A stretch of DNA of 64,000 nucleotides from Halictus rubicundus (GCF_050948215.1 NW_027488566.1:186001-250000), one strand, 5' to 3'; shown: positions 1-10,688, counted from the first letter of the stretch. The notes: generated by a model not told the origin, from the letters alone. Made by a program: numbers and translations.

Positions 1-497
1 GGCCAAAAATTTATAACGGACTATTTCCGAGGGTAAGGAACAAATAAGGGGGAATTGGGAGAAATTTGCTCCCCCTGCGAAAAAAATTTTAAAATCCCCA
101 CTCCCTCGCGAGATATTGGCGATAGGAGGGCAGTTTTGGAGGGAAATTGGGAAAGAGACCGGAGGAACACACAGGGTTCGGCTAGGGCTTTACAACGAGC
201 CGACGCACGAGCGAATCGGAGTACTTTTAGGATAATCGTATAACGGGTGTCCAAAAAGTAACCCGGAAGGAAAAAAATTCTGAGGGCGTGGGTCGTTTAG
301 GTAGGGGATTTTGGGCAAGCAGCCCGGGGTGGGCAACTAATAGTTCCCCGTCGTGAAAAAATCACTCCTCTACCCCCCCCCCCCGTTCGCGAGGTATACG
401 CATTTGCTAGGTGAAGGAAACGATTTAAGAAAAAACGCAAGATACGCCGTTTGGTGGGTAGCCCCAGGGCTATTCAATTCGGCAGAAAAAAGTGGGG
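1..497. other. Unassigned flank left of an LTR-like end
   Basis: No convincing gene is visible. Short reading frames on both strands lack recognisable motifs. A run of twelve C lies at 373-384. The last bases before 498 are purine-rich (AAAAAAGTGGGG), which looks like a polypurine tract, so this stretch may be the 3' untranslated end of an LTR retrotransposon whose body lies outside the window. That reading is inference. Confidence 0.3.
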
Positions 498-944
498 TGT
501 TATTATCTGTTAGAGATTTATTTCATTATACATCCATTGTACATAATTCCTCATCTCATTATAACAAGTTTTACAACGTACAATTTTATACCAATGCACA
601 ATGTATACGAAACACGAAAATAAACAACGACAACGATCTATCGATCGGCCTCGGCACGCTGCTGTCCCCGCACCGCGCCTCTCGCTCCCCGCGAACGCCA
701 CGGGTGGATCGAGCAGCTCGAGCCTCGCGGGTGCGGCGGGGGGGCAGAGGCGGCGGATCGACGCGACCTGCTGATCCATCAGTTCGTCTATTGACACTAC
801 AACCGACAGTTCTTACGTGATTCAAACCCATCCCGCCTGATCACCTAGAGTTTCGTCGATCTTTAGCTATCGCATTTATCTTAGACTGACCGGTAAGATT
901 TCAATACTGAAATCCCCCAGAAGTCTAAAACAGGACTCGTTACA
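498..944 (+). repeat. LTR-like sequence, probably a 3' LTR
   Basis: The segment begins TGTTATTATC directly after a purine-rich tract and ends CTCGTTACA, giving the TG...CA ends of an LTR, with an AATAAA-like signal near 620. Its length of 447 bp is normal for insect LTRs. No second copy is in the window, so the assignment rests on ends and context only. A mariner-like element sits six bases downstream. Confidence 0.4.
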
Positions 945-950
945 CATATA

Positions 951-3060
951 CAGGGTGAGTCACCAAACGTTAGCACCTCAAATATCTTTGTTGTTTCTAA
1001 AGATACGTAAAATATGGTAAGTACAAAGTTGAATGGTACAATGGGGCTGACACGATGCAAAAAAAATTTTGTTTTTATGTCACTTTTTTGGAGATATCAA
1101 GGTCACCTTGACTTTTTTAAATGGAACCACCCTTTTCTAAACACCTACAATGATAGTCCCTTTCATTAGGAATTCAGTGACTATAATTAGTCCTAGGTCA
1201 TTCAAGGTCAAGGACTGAAAAAACGTATAAAACTAAAATATGGAAGCAGAATACCTGTATTTTATAAATGTTCGAAATGATGGCCGTCTGCGTCGATACA
1301 TTGTTGTAAACGAGCTCTGAAGGAATGTTGAACTCTGATAAGTGTATCCGACGTGATATTCGTACATGCTGTGATGATACGCTGACGCATATCTTCAACT
1401 GTTGTTGGAGCATCCGTGTACACGGTCTCTTTTAGCAGACCCCATAAAAAGAAATCCAGTGGATTTAAATCAGGCGAACGTGCTGGCCATGAAACTGTTC
1501 CGCCTCGTCCAATCCATCGGTTTGGATATCGAGAATCCAACGTTTCTCTTGCTACTCGTGCATAATGAGCAGGACAACCGTCATGTTGGTACCACATATC
1601 GTAACGATTTTGTAAAGGGACATCTTCTAACAAAATTGGCAGATCTTCCCGGTCCCGTCATCATTCCGTTAACGAAATATGGTCCAATTACTTTGTCGTT
1701 CAAAATACCACACCACACGTTTACGCTCCATTGTCTTTGATGATCAATTTCTCGCAGCCAGTGCGGATTATCCACAGACCAATAATGGGCGTTCCGTAGA
1801 TTAATTGAGCCATGATTAGTAAATGTTGCTTCGTCCGTAAACAAGACATTAGAAAAAAATGAATGATTTTGAAGCAATCCCCATTGACAAAAGTTAATTC
1901 TATTTTGAAAATCATTCCCGTGCAATTCTTGATGGAGCGATATGTGGAACGGATGAAATTTATGTCGGGCCAGAATTTGTATTACGCTACTTTGACTTAT
2001 GCCTGCTTCCCGGGCAATTTTTCTCGTACTCACTTGAGGATTGACAGCTATAGCTGCTAAAATATTAATTTCATTGTCTTCATTAGTCGTGGGATTCTTC
2101 CGTTTGTACTGTCTTGCATGTACACTTCCAGTACTTCGAAACAACCTGTACGTATTAGTGAAAGTATGTCTAGAAGGAGTGTTTCGCTCGGGGTACCTTT
2201 CTTCATAAAGTAGTCGGGCCTGCATTCGGCACTGCATTTTTCTACATTCACAGTAAATCGTGATCATACCACACTTTTCAGTAATCGAATATAACATAGC
2301 GGAATCGCGTTTGGAAACATTCTGATAGTAAATAAGAATGTTGAATAACATTGAAGGACCTTAGTATGTTTACTTTAACTACGACCATAGTATGTTTACT
2401 ATTTCCTACAAGTCTCAACCGTGATTATTGGGATATGGGTGTTTATAATGAAATCACACTCTTTATCTGTATACGAAATAATTCTTATATTTCAATCGAT
2501 TCTCTAAAAGCACGTCGTCAGACACGTCTTCACGGTTTGAGAGAAACGTCGCGAATAAAACAAGGAAATGAAACAGAGGAGCAACAGTCCAATATGAACA
2601 ACTGAAGATCGAGGGTCCCATGCCGGGGACAACATACAATGTATATTAACTGCAGATACAATGTATATCAAAAGCCGATTCAAACGATCCTTGCTTCTAA
2701 AGAAATAACAGATTCATTTTGTTCTATTTATGAAATAAAATCCAACAGTGATAAACGTATTCTGCTTCCATATTTTAGTTTTATACGTTTTTTCTGTCCT
2801 TGACCTTGAATGACCTTGGACTAATTATAGTCACTGAATTCCTAATGAAAGGGACTATCATTGTAGGTGTTTAAAAAAGGGTGGTTCCATTTAAAAAAGT
2901 CAAGGTGACCTTGATATCTCCAAAAAAATGACATAAAAACAAAATTTTTTTTGCATCGTGTCAGCCCCATTGTACCATTCAACTTTGTCCTTACCATATT
3001 TTACGTATCTTTAGAAACAACAAAGATATTTGAGGTGCTAACGTTTGGTGACTCACCCTG
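951..3060 (-). mobile_element. Mariner-like DNA transposon with 300-bp TIRs
   Basis: Terminal inverted repeats of about 304 bp (951-1254 and 2758-3060) start CAGGGTGAGTCACC and are nearly identical. TA dinucleotides at 949-950 and 3061-3062 form the target duplication expected of the Tc1/mariner (IS630) superfamily. The only gene inside is a broken transposase on the minus strand. Long inverted repeats of this kind are unusual for classical mariners, whose TIRs are about 30 bp. A related but distinct element lies at 44027-47937. Confidence 0.9.
1262..2297 (-). pseudogene. Mariner-like transposase, frameshifted
   Basis: The N-terminal part holds a helix-turn-helix-rich region (SPTEKC-like start, then ISQSSV...ILARHKFHPFHI) that would bind the TIR. 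The DDE core follows: first Asp in FTDEATF, then VNVWCGI and GPYF. The second Asp (QHDGCPAHY) and third (RSPDLNPLDFF) lie in another frame. The frame breaks near 1640-1660, where about ten residues present in the sister element at 46511 also appear to be missing, so this is a deletion with a frameshift. The ATG at 2297 is preferred to the upstream extension because similarity to the sister protein starts there. The product would be inactive. Confidence 0.88.
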
Positions 3061-3149
3061 TATAAGGAATACAATGTGCGGGGGCGAAGGCCCGACAGAA
3101 AAGAAAAGATAAGGTGGCATTTTGTCTTTGTAAGCAAAAAAGAAAAATA

Positions 3150-3250
3150 GAAACAAATACGACTTTAAAAAAAAAGACGTAGAGTGATCTATCTGCGGCA
3201 CGCATCGACCTCCTTCGATCGATATCGAGTGGAGATCGATGCGTGCACAT
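3150..3250 (+). repeat. Fragment of the TGTTAC-type LTR-like family
   Basis: The last 75 bp match a hairpin-rich segment found at about 22826-22895 and 35238-35315 (GATCTATCTGCGGCACGCAT and following). In those copies it sits near the right part of 0.8-1.8 kb LTR-like elements. Here it is cut off exactly where an LTR begins at 3251. The bases left of it (3063-3150) are unassigned. Confidence 0.55.
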
Positions 3251-3862
3251 TGTGATTGTGACCCTACGTGACATTAAATCTTAAACAGAGTATCCCCTTC
3301 ATTTTCAAGGTATATAAACCCGTACATTTTCATCATCTTTGGTTCAGTAGCGGTTCAGTAGTCGATCAGTAATCGTGAGATCGGGTTCAAGTCCCTTTCG
3401 AATCAAATCGTTACCTTATAGATTCAGTTGGTTCGGTATATATTCTATTTTTCATTCAACAATTGTTCTCTGACCCCGCATAGACATCGCGTCAAAACCG
3501 TGCATCATAGATAACAATTCCTTCAATTTTACACTTGTAATTATTTCCATTCAGAATATATTTGTCTTGTTTGTTAACTCGCGTAATCTACAACCCTTAA
3601 TTATTGCCTAATATTCTAATCTAATAATTGACCGGTCCCACATGATACAATCTTACCGCTCGGATTGTATCAATTGAATTATATATAAGTTACGAGGCTT
3701 ACTAAACTTAAACTTAAATCAACAGAGATTTCTCCAACCTAGTGGCTCCCCGGTTTAGCATTGGGTGCGTCCGCTTACCTAACTAACAAATTGAAACCAT
3801 ATTCCTGGGTTAATAACCACTCGCTGGCCTCTCGCGTTGCTCGCAGCCCTGGCTCGTAACAC
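3251..3862 (+). repeat. LTR (type A) plus leader motif, truncated
   Basis: The first 474 bp (to about 3724, ends TGTGATTGTG...AATCAACA) match in reverse complement the LTR at 17790-20542, which lies upstream of a BEL gag. The next bases carry the leader motif CCTAGTGGCTCCCCGG at 3738, which occurs five times in the leader of the 17.5-kb copy. The copy stops at 3862, where the AT-rich array begins, so only the 5' end of an element is left. Its uninterrupted CAGAATATATTTGTC near 3550 is the empty site for an insertion in the other copy. Confidence 0.75.
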
Positions 3863-4533
3863 TCGTATATTCTGGTACATATATTCTTGTAGGATCAATT
3901 ATATTCCGGTACATTCTATTATATTCTGTTATTTTCTGATATATTCAGCTATATTTTAGTATGGTCTGGTATATTCCGGTATACTCTTGTGTATTCTTGT
4001 ATATTCTAGTATATTCTGGTATATCGTATTATATTCTGGAATATTCTAGTATATTCAGTTATATTCCGGTATATTCAGGTGTATTAAATTATAGTCTAAT
4101 ATATTATGGTATAATCGGTATTTCCGAATATAGTTTGCTATATTCTGGTATAGTCGGAATATTCCAGTATAGTCTGGTATATTGAATTATATTCTGTGAC
4201 TTTCTGATATGTTCATGTATATTCAGGTGTATTCAAGCATAGTCTGGCATATGCTAGTATATTCTAGTACATTCTGGTATATTCTCATATATTCGTGTAT
4301 ATTCTTGTATATTCTTCTATATTTTTATATATTCTATTATATTCTGTTATATTCTATTATATTCTAGTATATTCTGTTATATTTTGGAATATTCTAGTAT
4401 ATTCTGTTATATTCTGGAATATTCAAGTATATTCTGTTATATTTTGATAGTTTCAGGTATCTTTAAGCATAGTCTGGTACATTCTAATATATATTGCAGT
4501 ATATTCTCGTATATTCTGGTATATTCATGTAGA
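3863..4533. repeat. Imperfect 10-11 bp tandem array (TATATTCTGG-like)
   Basis: About sixty degenerate units of the form gTATATTCTgg run without interruption, with variants such as TATTCAGG and TATTCTTG. The open reading frames across it are artefacts of the repeat. The same array resumes at 8131-8440 on the far side of a gypsy element, so it was probably one array before that insertion or rearrangement. Confidence 0.85.
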
Positions 4534-4896
4534 TGTAGGAACAGGATTCTTAGTATAAAAAGTATGTGCCCTTTATTCAGAATAGCGGCGGAAGCTACAA
4601 TGATATCGCGAAAAGTATAATAAAACGTGTCCGTATTCGTAATCCTTAAACGTGTGCCGTAAGTCGTATTCGCAATCGTAAATCCTTAATCGTAAGCCGT
4701 GATACGTAGTCGTTAATCGTGTTTCCGTGGTGCTGTTCGTATCGTCGCGTTTCACCAAAAAAGCTGTTCCGCGTCCTCCGCGGCCTGTCTTTATTGCTGT
4801 ACACACAGGTGCGATCGAATGCACCTACATGGGTTTTTTCCGTGACCCGGTTGGTGTACGGGCGATGACACTGGCCTATGTTTATAGGCCAGTTCA
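4534..4896 (-). repeat. Candidate 3' LTR of the gypsy element
   Basis: Read on the minus strand, a purine-rich tract (GGCTGGGGACCGGGGGAA, 4897-4915) precedes a segment starting TGAACTGGCC and ending CCTGTTCCTACA, just where the AT array begins. It contains short imperfect repeats around CGTAATCC and TCGTAAGCC (4620-4720) and a hairpin-forming GGCCTAT...ATAGGCC near its start. No second copy is present for comparison. Confidence 0.45.
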
Positions 4897-5039
4897 TTCC
4901 CCCGGTCCCCAGCCGTTTACATTGTGTCAAGAAACGTGCGACATTAGACGGTCGGGCGCGCGGGCAGTGACTCGGCCGGTTGGTGGCCTTCGCGGTGCAG
5001 TCATTCCCACACTCGGCCGTCCTGCATCGATAGCTGCCC

Positions 5040-6350
5040 TCAGCTATCTTCCTCCACTTCGCCCTCATCCTCTCCGCTTTCGTCGTCTGCGCTGATCCAT
5101 CTTTTCATGTGGTCCGTCGAGGTTGAGGTTTGCCGGGGTCCTTCGTGCTCTCCGACTTTTGTCACTAGGTAACGGCCGTTTCGTAGTACGCGCGTCATCT
5201 CGTACAGTCCCAGGAACTTCCCGGCCAGTTTCAGCCCTGGTCCAGCCTGGGTGCGTTGCACGGAGACCAAGTCTCCCTCCTGGTACACGGTGGCCTTTTT
5301 CCCTCGCCGGTCGTACTGCCGTTGGTTCTCCTGCTGGATACGTTGCAGCCTTTCCTTGGCTTGCTGGCGCATTTCGTCCCAGTCTGTCTGAAACATAACT
5401 GACAGCTCGGACTCGAGGATATCACGCACCTGAGGGTCGTCTTTAAGATGCATCTGCGTTCCGAAGAGCAGCGTGAAAGGTGATACCTCTGTGCTTCGGT
5501 GGAGTGTGGCGTTGAGCAGCATCTGGGCCCTCTTGAGATGCTTGTACCATTCGGTGGCATTTGGTGCGGATATTTTCGTTAGCAACGGGATCAGCGTTCG
5601 ATTCACTCGGTCCACCTGCCCGTTACCTCGTGGTACGCCGGTGGTGATGAGGGAATGTTCGATTCCTTCGTCGCTGCAGTAGTCCCTGAAGGCGTGAGAC
5701 ATGAAGGCCGTGCCTCTATCGGAGATTATCCTCCGGACGTTCCCGAAGACCTCTGCCTGCTTACGCAGGCGGTCCATGACCTCTTCCGCGCTCGTGGTCT
5801 TGTTGGCATACAGCCATACAAATTTCGTGAACGCGTCCACCACGACGAAGATGTGCCGGTACTGTTTGCGCGTCGACGGAAGAGGACCGAGGAGGTCGAC
5901 GTGGTACGTCTCGAGCGGCCGATCTCCCTTCTCGATCGCGTGTAGGAACCCTTCTTGCCGTCCTTTTTCCCGTTCTGCGAGGATACAGTCGATGCAATTA
6001 TCGATTACCCTGTCGACTTTCGCTCGCATGGAAGGGAACCAGTAGTCGCGTTTGAGCAGCGCCTCGGTTTTTACGGCCGAAAAGTGCCCGTTTTCGTGTG
6101 CTTTCCGTGTGACCTGCGTTTGTATTTCCCGGATCACGACAATACGCAGGTCACCGTCTACTTCCCGCATTAGCAGCCCCCGTCGTATCACGTATCCGTC
6201 GACCCCTCGTTTCTTGATGCCCGTTATTATTTTTTGCAAGGCGTCATCGCGTTCCTGCGCCCGGCGGACTCGCGCTGTAACGCTTTCCTCGCTCTCAATT
6301 GCGAGGCATGTTGACCCGGGGTTGCGACTGAGCGCATCGACGTGTTGCAT
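5040..6350 (-). pseudogene. Gypsy integrase (C-terminal part of pol)
   Basis: The frame opens with the tail of RNase H (MQHVDALSRNP) and continues into integrase. An HHCC zinc finger is present (HENGH, then CIDC), then the catalytic core: first Asp in YHVDLLGPLP, second in ISDRGTAF. At the third site the sequence reads NGQVDRVNRT, where the family has NGQVERVNRT, so the catalytic Glu is Asp (codon GAC near 5610). A basic C-terminal domain ending in an acidic tail follows. The reading frame is otherwise open for 436 codons, so decay is recent or slow here compared with the rest of pol. Confidence 0.9.
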
Positions 6351-6535
6351 CGTGCTTCCTGGACGATGCTCGATCGAGTACTGGAATTCCTCCAGCAGCA
6401 GTGCCTAGCGCGCGACCCGAGGAAGCTCTGCACCTGCCTAACCGTGGTCGGTGTCGGAAACCGAGCTACCGCTTTGGTTTTACTTTCCGAGGGGCGCACG
6501 GTGCCTCCCTCCACTATGTGCCCGAGATACTCCAC
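6227..6535 (-). pseudogene. Gypsy RT C-terminus joined to RNase H tail
   Basis: The first residues (MEYLGHIVEGG...VRQVQSFLG) are the conserved end of the gypsy RT and connection. The text then jumps to residues matching the RNase H tail in a shifted frame, so most of RNase H (about 120-130 residues by family comparison) has been deleted near 6430. The next frame, starting at 6350, continues the same protein. Confidence 0.8.
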
Positions 6536-6566
6536 GCGTGTCTTAAGGAACTCGCATTTGGTCCAG

Positions 6567-7713
6567 TTAATTCGTAGCTCGCATTCTGCCGTGCGCTTGA
6601 GAACCGCTATGAGCCGTTGTGTGCCGTTCTCGTGATCCGTTACGGGTATGACTATGTCGTCTATGTACGTTAGTACCGTTTTTTCCGTGATCAGGTACCT
6701 GAACGCAACGTTTATGAATCGCTGAAAGACCGCCGGCGAATTGCAAAGGCCGAACGGGACCTTCAGGAATTCGTTTTGCCCGTCGGGTGTGATAAAAGAC
6801 GTGTATTTCCGGCTTTACTGCTCGACCGGTACGTGGAAAAACGCGTTCCGCAGGTCGATCGTGCTGTACACCGAGGCACCTTGCAGCAAATCGAGCTGGA
6901 CCTCGATTAGCGGGGGGGGGGGGGTACCGATCTCGAACTATCTTCGCGTTCAGTTGCCGATAGTCTACGCACAGGCGGGTGGTATTGACCTTCTTCTTGA
7001 CCAGGACGACTGGGCTCGCGTACTCCGAAAGAGAGGGTTGCGCGACACCGTCGCATACCCACTCGCTGATCTGTCGGTTGACCTGGTCCCTTTCGGAGGG
7101 AGAGAGCCTTCTCGGCCGCTGGTAAACCGGCTCGTTATCTTTTAAGATTATCCGCATCGTGACTCTGAACTCCCGAATCGCGTTTGGCTTATAATCGCGT
7201 ACGGCCGTTTCTATCTCGTCGCGTAATTCCGTATGATCGATGTGTGAGACGTCGATCGAGTCGCGTGAGGGTTCGTGCCGTATGTGTAGGATTTCGGGGA
7301 TGCTATCTACCACTCGTGACCGCGTTGCCAACGTCATTGACGTCGAAGCCGAGCAACACACCGTATTCCAAGACCGTGTTCTCCACGACGCGCAGCGTTG
7401 CCTCTCGTATTTCCTCGTCGACGATTATTTCGGCCCTGAATTTCCCCAACGTGCTGCAGCGTTCCCCGCCTATCCCGCGTAAGTACAGTTCTTCGCGTGT
7501 TAACGTGGGTGCCCCGACTTCGCGGTATATATCGTCGCGGATCAGCGACACGTCACTACCGGTGCCGTCACGGCGACCGCGGCGCATCCGTTGACGCGAA
7601 CGTCTTTGCAGTATTTGTTCGCGGTGGACGCCGCGACGGCGAGGACGTCTTTCGCGGGCGTTTTCTTGGGGCATTCGCGCGAGATGTGACCGTAGTCGTT
7701 GCAGTTGAAGCAC
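6567..7713 (-). pseudogene. Gypsy protease and reverse transcriptase, broken
   Basis: The upstream frame (7303-7713) holds a degenerate retropepsin region; the active-site D-T-G-S is disturbed (reads DGTGSDVSLI). The RT frame (6567-7361) shows EPVYQRPRRLSP, EYASPVVLVKKK and LCVDYRQLNA, standard gypsy RT blocks. At 6912-6924 a run of thirteen G (C on the coding strand) shifts the frame right after DRYP. The catalytic YIDD is still legible in another frame near 6655, and an in-frame stop lies near 6817. Retrotransposition competence is lost. Confidence 0.88.
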
Positions 7714-8129
7714 TTACGACCTCTGCTTTGGGCGGGGCAGCTCGCTGCGGGGTGTCCTCGGTTGCCGCAGTTGGTGCATCGCCTCGGCGTGGCGCTCGCT
7801 GCGCTGGCGGTCCGGGGTGCTGGCGCTGCAGTTGCTCTCTTGGGCGGCGCGTTCGTAGCCGTCGTCCGGATCGCGATCTTCTCGAATGCCTCCAGCAGAT
7901 CCGTCATGGTCCGGAACCGCTGTAGCCGGGCCTGGTCTTGGAGGACGGGATCGGGTAGCCCGTTTATGATACAGTCTATTAGCTCCTCTTCTTCTATGGA
8001 GCCGCGGGTTGCCAGGATCACCTTCTGGTGGAGGTAATCGGCGAAGGACTCCCCTCGTTGCCATGTCCTTCCCTCGAAGAGCCGCCTTGCCTGTAGACGG
8101 TTGGGCCTCAGATAGAACATGGAGCCCAT
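7542..8129 (-). pseudogene. Gypsy gag with two CCHC zinc knuckles, 5'-truncated
   Basis: The protein has a capsid-like stretch (ESFADYLHQKVIL, LIDCIINGLPDP) followed by two nucleocapsid knuckles: CTNCGNRGHPAASC and CFNCNDYGHISREC, each C-x2-C-x4-H-x4-C. The N-terminal half of gag and any 5' LTR are missing: at 8130 the coding sequence runs straight into the AT-rich array. It overlaps the protease frame, as in many gypsy elements. Confidence 0.88.
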
Positions 8130-8130
8130 A

Positions 8131-8440
8131 TGCTGCTATTCTGGTGTCTTCTGTTATGTTTTGGTATATTCAGGTGTATTGAAGTAAAGTCTGGTATATT
8201 CTTGTATATTCTTTGTATTATATCCGTATATATTCTAGTATGTTCTGTTATATTTAAGTATATTCGGGTATAATCTTATACATTCTTGTATATTATTGTA
8301 TTTTCCTGTATAATCTAGTATATTCTGTCATTTTCTGTTATATTCCGGTATATTCAAGTATGATCTGGTATATTCCAGTGTATTTTGGTATTCTCTTGTA
8401 TATTCTTGTATATTTTTGTATTTTCTAGGATAACCTAATT
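8131..8440. repeat. Second block of the TATATTCTGG array
   Basis: The same imperfect 10-11 bp units as at 3863-4533 (gTATATTCTTG, TATTCAGG) continue here, fading into unique sequence after 8440. The junction with gag coding sequence at about 8130 is abrupt. Confidence 0.82.
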
Positions 8441-8690
8441 CTGGTATAACCTAAGTAGGTATATAAGGCGGTTTCTAACTCAGGGGCGAGGGGGGTTATT
8501 CTCTTGCGGAGCGAGGGGGGATCGCTCCGGCGCTATCGCTCTGGCGCCGAGGTGCGGTGGTGGGGGTTATCGCCTTGCAGTTTCGGCACATCCATTATCG
8601 GGATAGCGTTTCTTATCGCTGCATCCGGATTTCGTCGACGCCGAAGTAGCTCATTATCGTTGCAACCGTATTCTGCAATATGATTTGACC
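8440..8690. other. Unassigned stretch with a TATA-like motif
   Basis: No gene is seen. GTATATAAGG at about 8460 resembles a TATA box but no transcript can be traced from it. Confidence 0.25.
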
Positions 8691-9250
8691 TTGAAGGTTG
8701 CGATATATTTCGCTGGGAGATAGAGAGAGGTCGTTTCTCTCTCACGCTTGCGTCTTCTTGGCGCGCGGCCATTTTTTATAATATTTCGCGGGAGAGAGGG
8801 GTCTCTCTCTCAATCTTGCCGCGCGGCAATTTTTATAATATTTCGCGGGAGATAGAGAGAGAGGTCGTTTCTCTCTCGCGGTTTCATGTCGCGAGGCCGT
8901 TGCATTTTGGCGAGACGGCGTCTCTCTCGCAGAACCGCATCCTTTTGCCAGTTGCGATTGCGCCAACGGTTTTTTCATTATCGCGCTGTTTTTTATTCTA
9001 CAGCACCAAATCCCTTCGTTAATTGCATTCGCGCTTTTCGCGGGGAGATAGAGATTGGCTCTTTCTCTCTCGATCTTGCGTTGGCGGTTTCTAGCCGCGG
9101 GCCGTTACATTTTCGCGAGACGGCGTCTCTCTCTCTCTCGTGTCAACGGTTTTTTATTCCACATCCCTTCGTTAATTGCATTCATGCTTTTCGCGGCGAG
9201 ATCGAGAGAAGTTGTTTTTTCTCTCGCTCTTGTAAATTTGCGAGCGGATA
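8690..9250. repeat. Imperfect GAGA-rich tandem repeat
   Basis: Three to four diverged units share the order: TTTCGCGGGAGATAGAGAGA, a CTCTCTC block, a GGCCGTTRCATTTTSGCGAGA segment and GTCTCTCTC. Inside a unit, CTCTCTC and GAGAGAG lie close enough to form hairpins. Spacing between successive copies is about 100 to 230 bp. No protein is convincing. A TATA-like TTTAAATAG lies at about 9273, and GAGA tracts upstream of it could be regulatory, but this is speculative. Confidence 0.6.
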
Positions 9251-9432
9251 CATTTTATCGCTCGAGACGCATTTAAATAGGTGGCGGTTCATCGCTACGC
9301 GTATTTCAAGTTTCGTTTTAAGTAGTGAAATCAACGAAAGCGGTCGTATAGATATGTAAACTGTATAGCTACAACCGCGTGTGCGTTCTGTTTGCCACTT
9401 TATCCGTTTACCGCTGTTGTCTGTTTTTGCAG

Positions 9433-9529
9433 TACTCCGTCATTATGTCGAATGCTGGTTCTGCGCATAAAAATTTATTTAATAACGCCGAAGGTGCGCG
9501 CATGTATGTGAAAAAAGGAAAGCTGACTC
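9433..9529 (+). CDS. Exon-like segment of an unknown gene
   Basis: A pyrimidine-rich acceptor (CTGTCTGTTTTTGCAG) ends at 9432, an ATG follows at 9445, 28 codons stay open (MSNAGSAHKNLFNNAEG... KGKLT), and a consensus donor GTAAGT starts at 9530. This is what an internal coding exon looks like. I could not find a following exon in the matching phase: candidate acceptors at about 9593 and 9761 lead to stops. A later stretch (9756-9869) reads LTRQQKQLTAKARKE, which could be the continuation if the intervening 220 bp were an insertion. Function unknown. Confidence 0.35.
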
Positions 9530-10001
9530 GTAAGTAGAAAAAAATGAATAAGATTTGTTCGAAAGCATTCAGCTATTGTGAAAATATCTTTGTAGAGTTC
9601 ATCCGCAGGAGTCGCAATAAGAACAGCGACCGCAGATCTCCGTAGTTCCGAACAAAAGTCTGATGCCGCCGCCGCCGCCACCGCCACGCAATATTCGAAC
9701 GCGAATCCTTTGTCGGAGGTATTCGATCGCTGGCAATTATTTTGTGGCGGCCGTTAACGCGTCAGCAAAAACAGCTGACAGCGAAGGCTAGGAAAGAAAC
9801 CGAGAACATGTATTCGCGTAAGCAAATCCGCGAGGACTCATCGACGTGCGAGCACGTAGACGCATCACCCAACGGTCATTAATCCGTCAGCAAAACATCT
9901 GATGGTTGCGATTCCAATAAAGAGTTCACACGCCAGACATCTAGAATGTTCGACCCAGCGCAAGTTTATAAACGCGAGCGGACGCGCGCTAAGGGCTTCT
10001 T

Positions 10002-10591
10002 GTGTGTAACTCCTCAAAGGGATACCTCTCTCAATTAAGAATAAATCGCTGTGGTTGCCGAACACATATAATTCCCTTCAATTTTAAATATCTCGAAATT
10101 GGTATACGCGTCGATGACAGTCTATTCGTAGAAATAAGTATTGGTGATAACAGAGGTAACGAAATTTCATTTTTGATGTCAGCTTGGAAAGAGCTGATGA
10201 GCACCAAAGAGTATGTAACTAATTAGCCGAGATAGGGTAAGCCGATCAAAGAATCTGTAATGTTGTATGCGGTTAACGTCGAGGGGATGAATTTGTTAAA
10301 ATTTGTCGATTCTCTTACTGCGATTTACATTACAGAAAAGACGATGAGAAATTTATACAAATTAGAATTTTGTATCGAGAATATTTATTCATGGCTAACA
10401 GACATAGTACCAGAGATTGCGGAGAAATTTATGAAATTTGTGCATGCGATAAATAAAAACGTTAATACGAAAAATTACGCGCAAATAATTCTTTGCGACG
10501 CACAGTGGGGTATTTACACCGGAAAGTCGGAAAAAATTACTTTTACATGGAAACCATTTTCAAATGTGCTAGAATATAATTGTAATGCAGA

Positions 10592-10596
<5 letters not shown>
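10002..10596 (+). pseudogene. Decayed small protein of an unnamed TE-associated type
   Basis: One frame reads through from about 10050 to 10596 with two TAG stops (10224-10226 and 10233-10235). The first part has EIGIRVDDSLFVEISIGDN and ISFLMSAWKEL; the second is helical with regularly spaced aromatic residues (LYKLEFCIENIYSWLTDIV). From memory, similar small proteins recur in hymenopteran repeats, but I know no name or function. The frame ends in a (TA)n microsatellite and faces a minus-strand gene beyond it. Confidence 0.45.

Positions 10597-10632
<36 letters not shown>
10594..10632. repeat. (TA)n microsatellite
   Basis: Uninterrupted TA dinucleotides for about 38 bases, located between two convergent decayed genes. 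Confidence 0.9.
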
Positions 10633-10635
<3 letters not shown>

Positions 10636-10688
10636 CATTTTAATAAGAATATATATAAATAATATTTTTCAATGAATAAAATCAATTT

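Larger units (their letters stand above)
4534..8130 (-). mobile_element. Ty3/gypsy retrotransposon, 5'-truncated
   Basis: Order on the minus strand is gag, protease, RT, RNase H remnant, integrase, 3' LTR-like end, the canonical gypsy layout. The element is missing its 5' LTR and gag start and carries a homopolymer frameshift, an RNase H deletion and an integrase active-site change. Both sides adjoin the same TATATTCTGG array. Confidence 0.88.

Noticed and set aside
353..820. 155-codon frame near the window start
   Set aside because: It begins in a C homopolymer, spans an LTR-like boundary and shows no domain.
3863..4533. CRISPR-like regular repeats
   Set aside because: Units are contiguous, degenerate and without spacers, and the genome is eukaryotic.
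3961..4620. Frames rich in Tyr, Ser and Ile in the AT array
   Set aside because: They are translations of the TATATTCTGG repeat.
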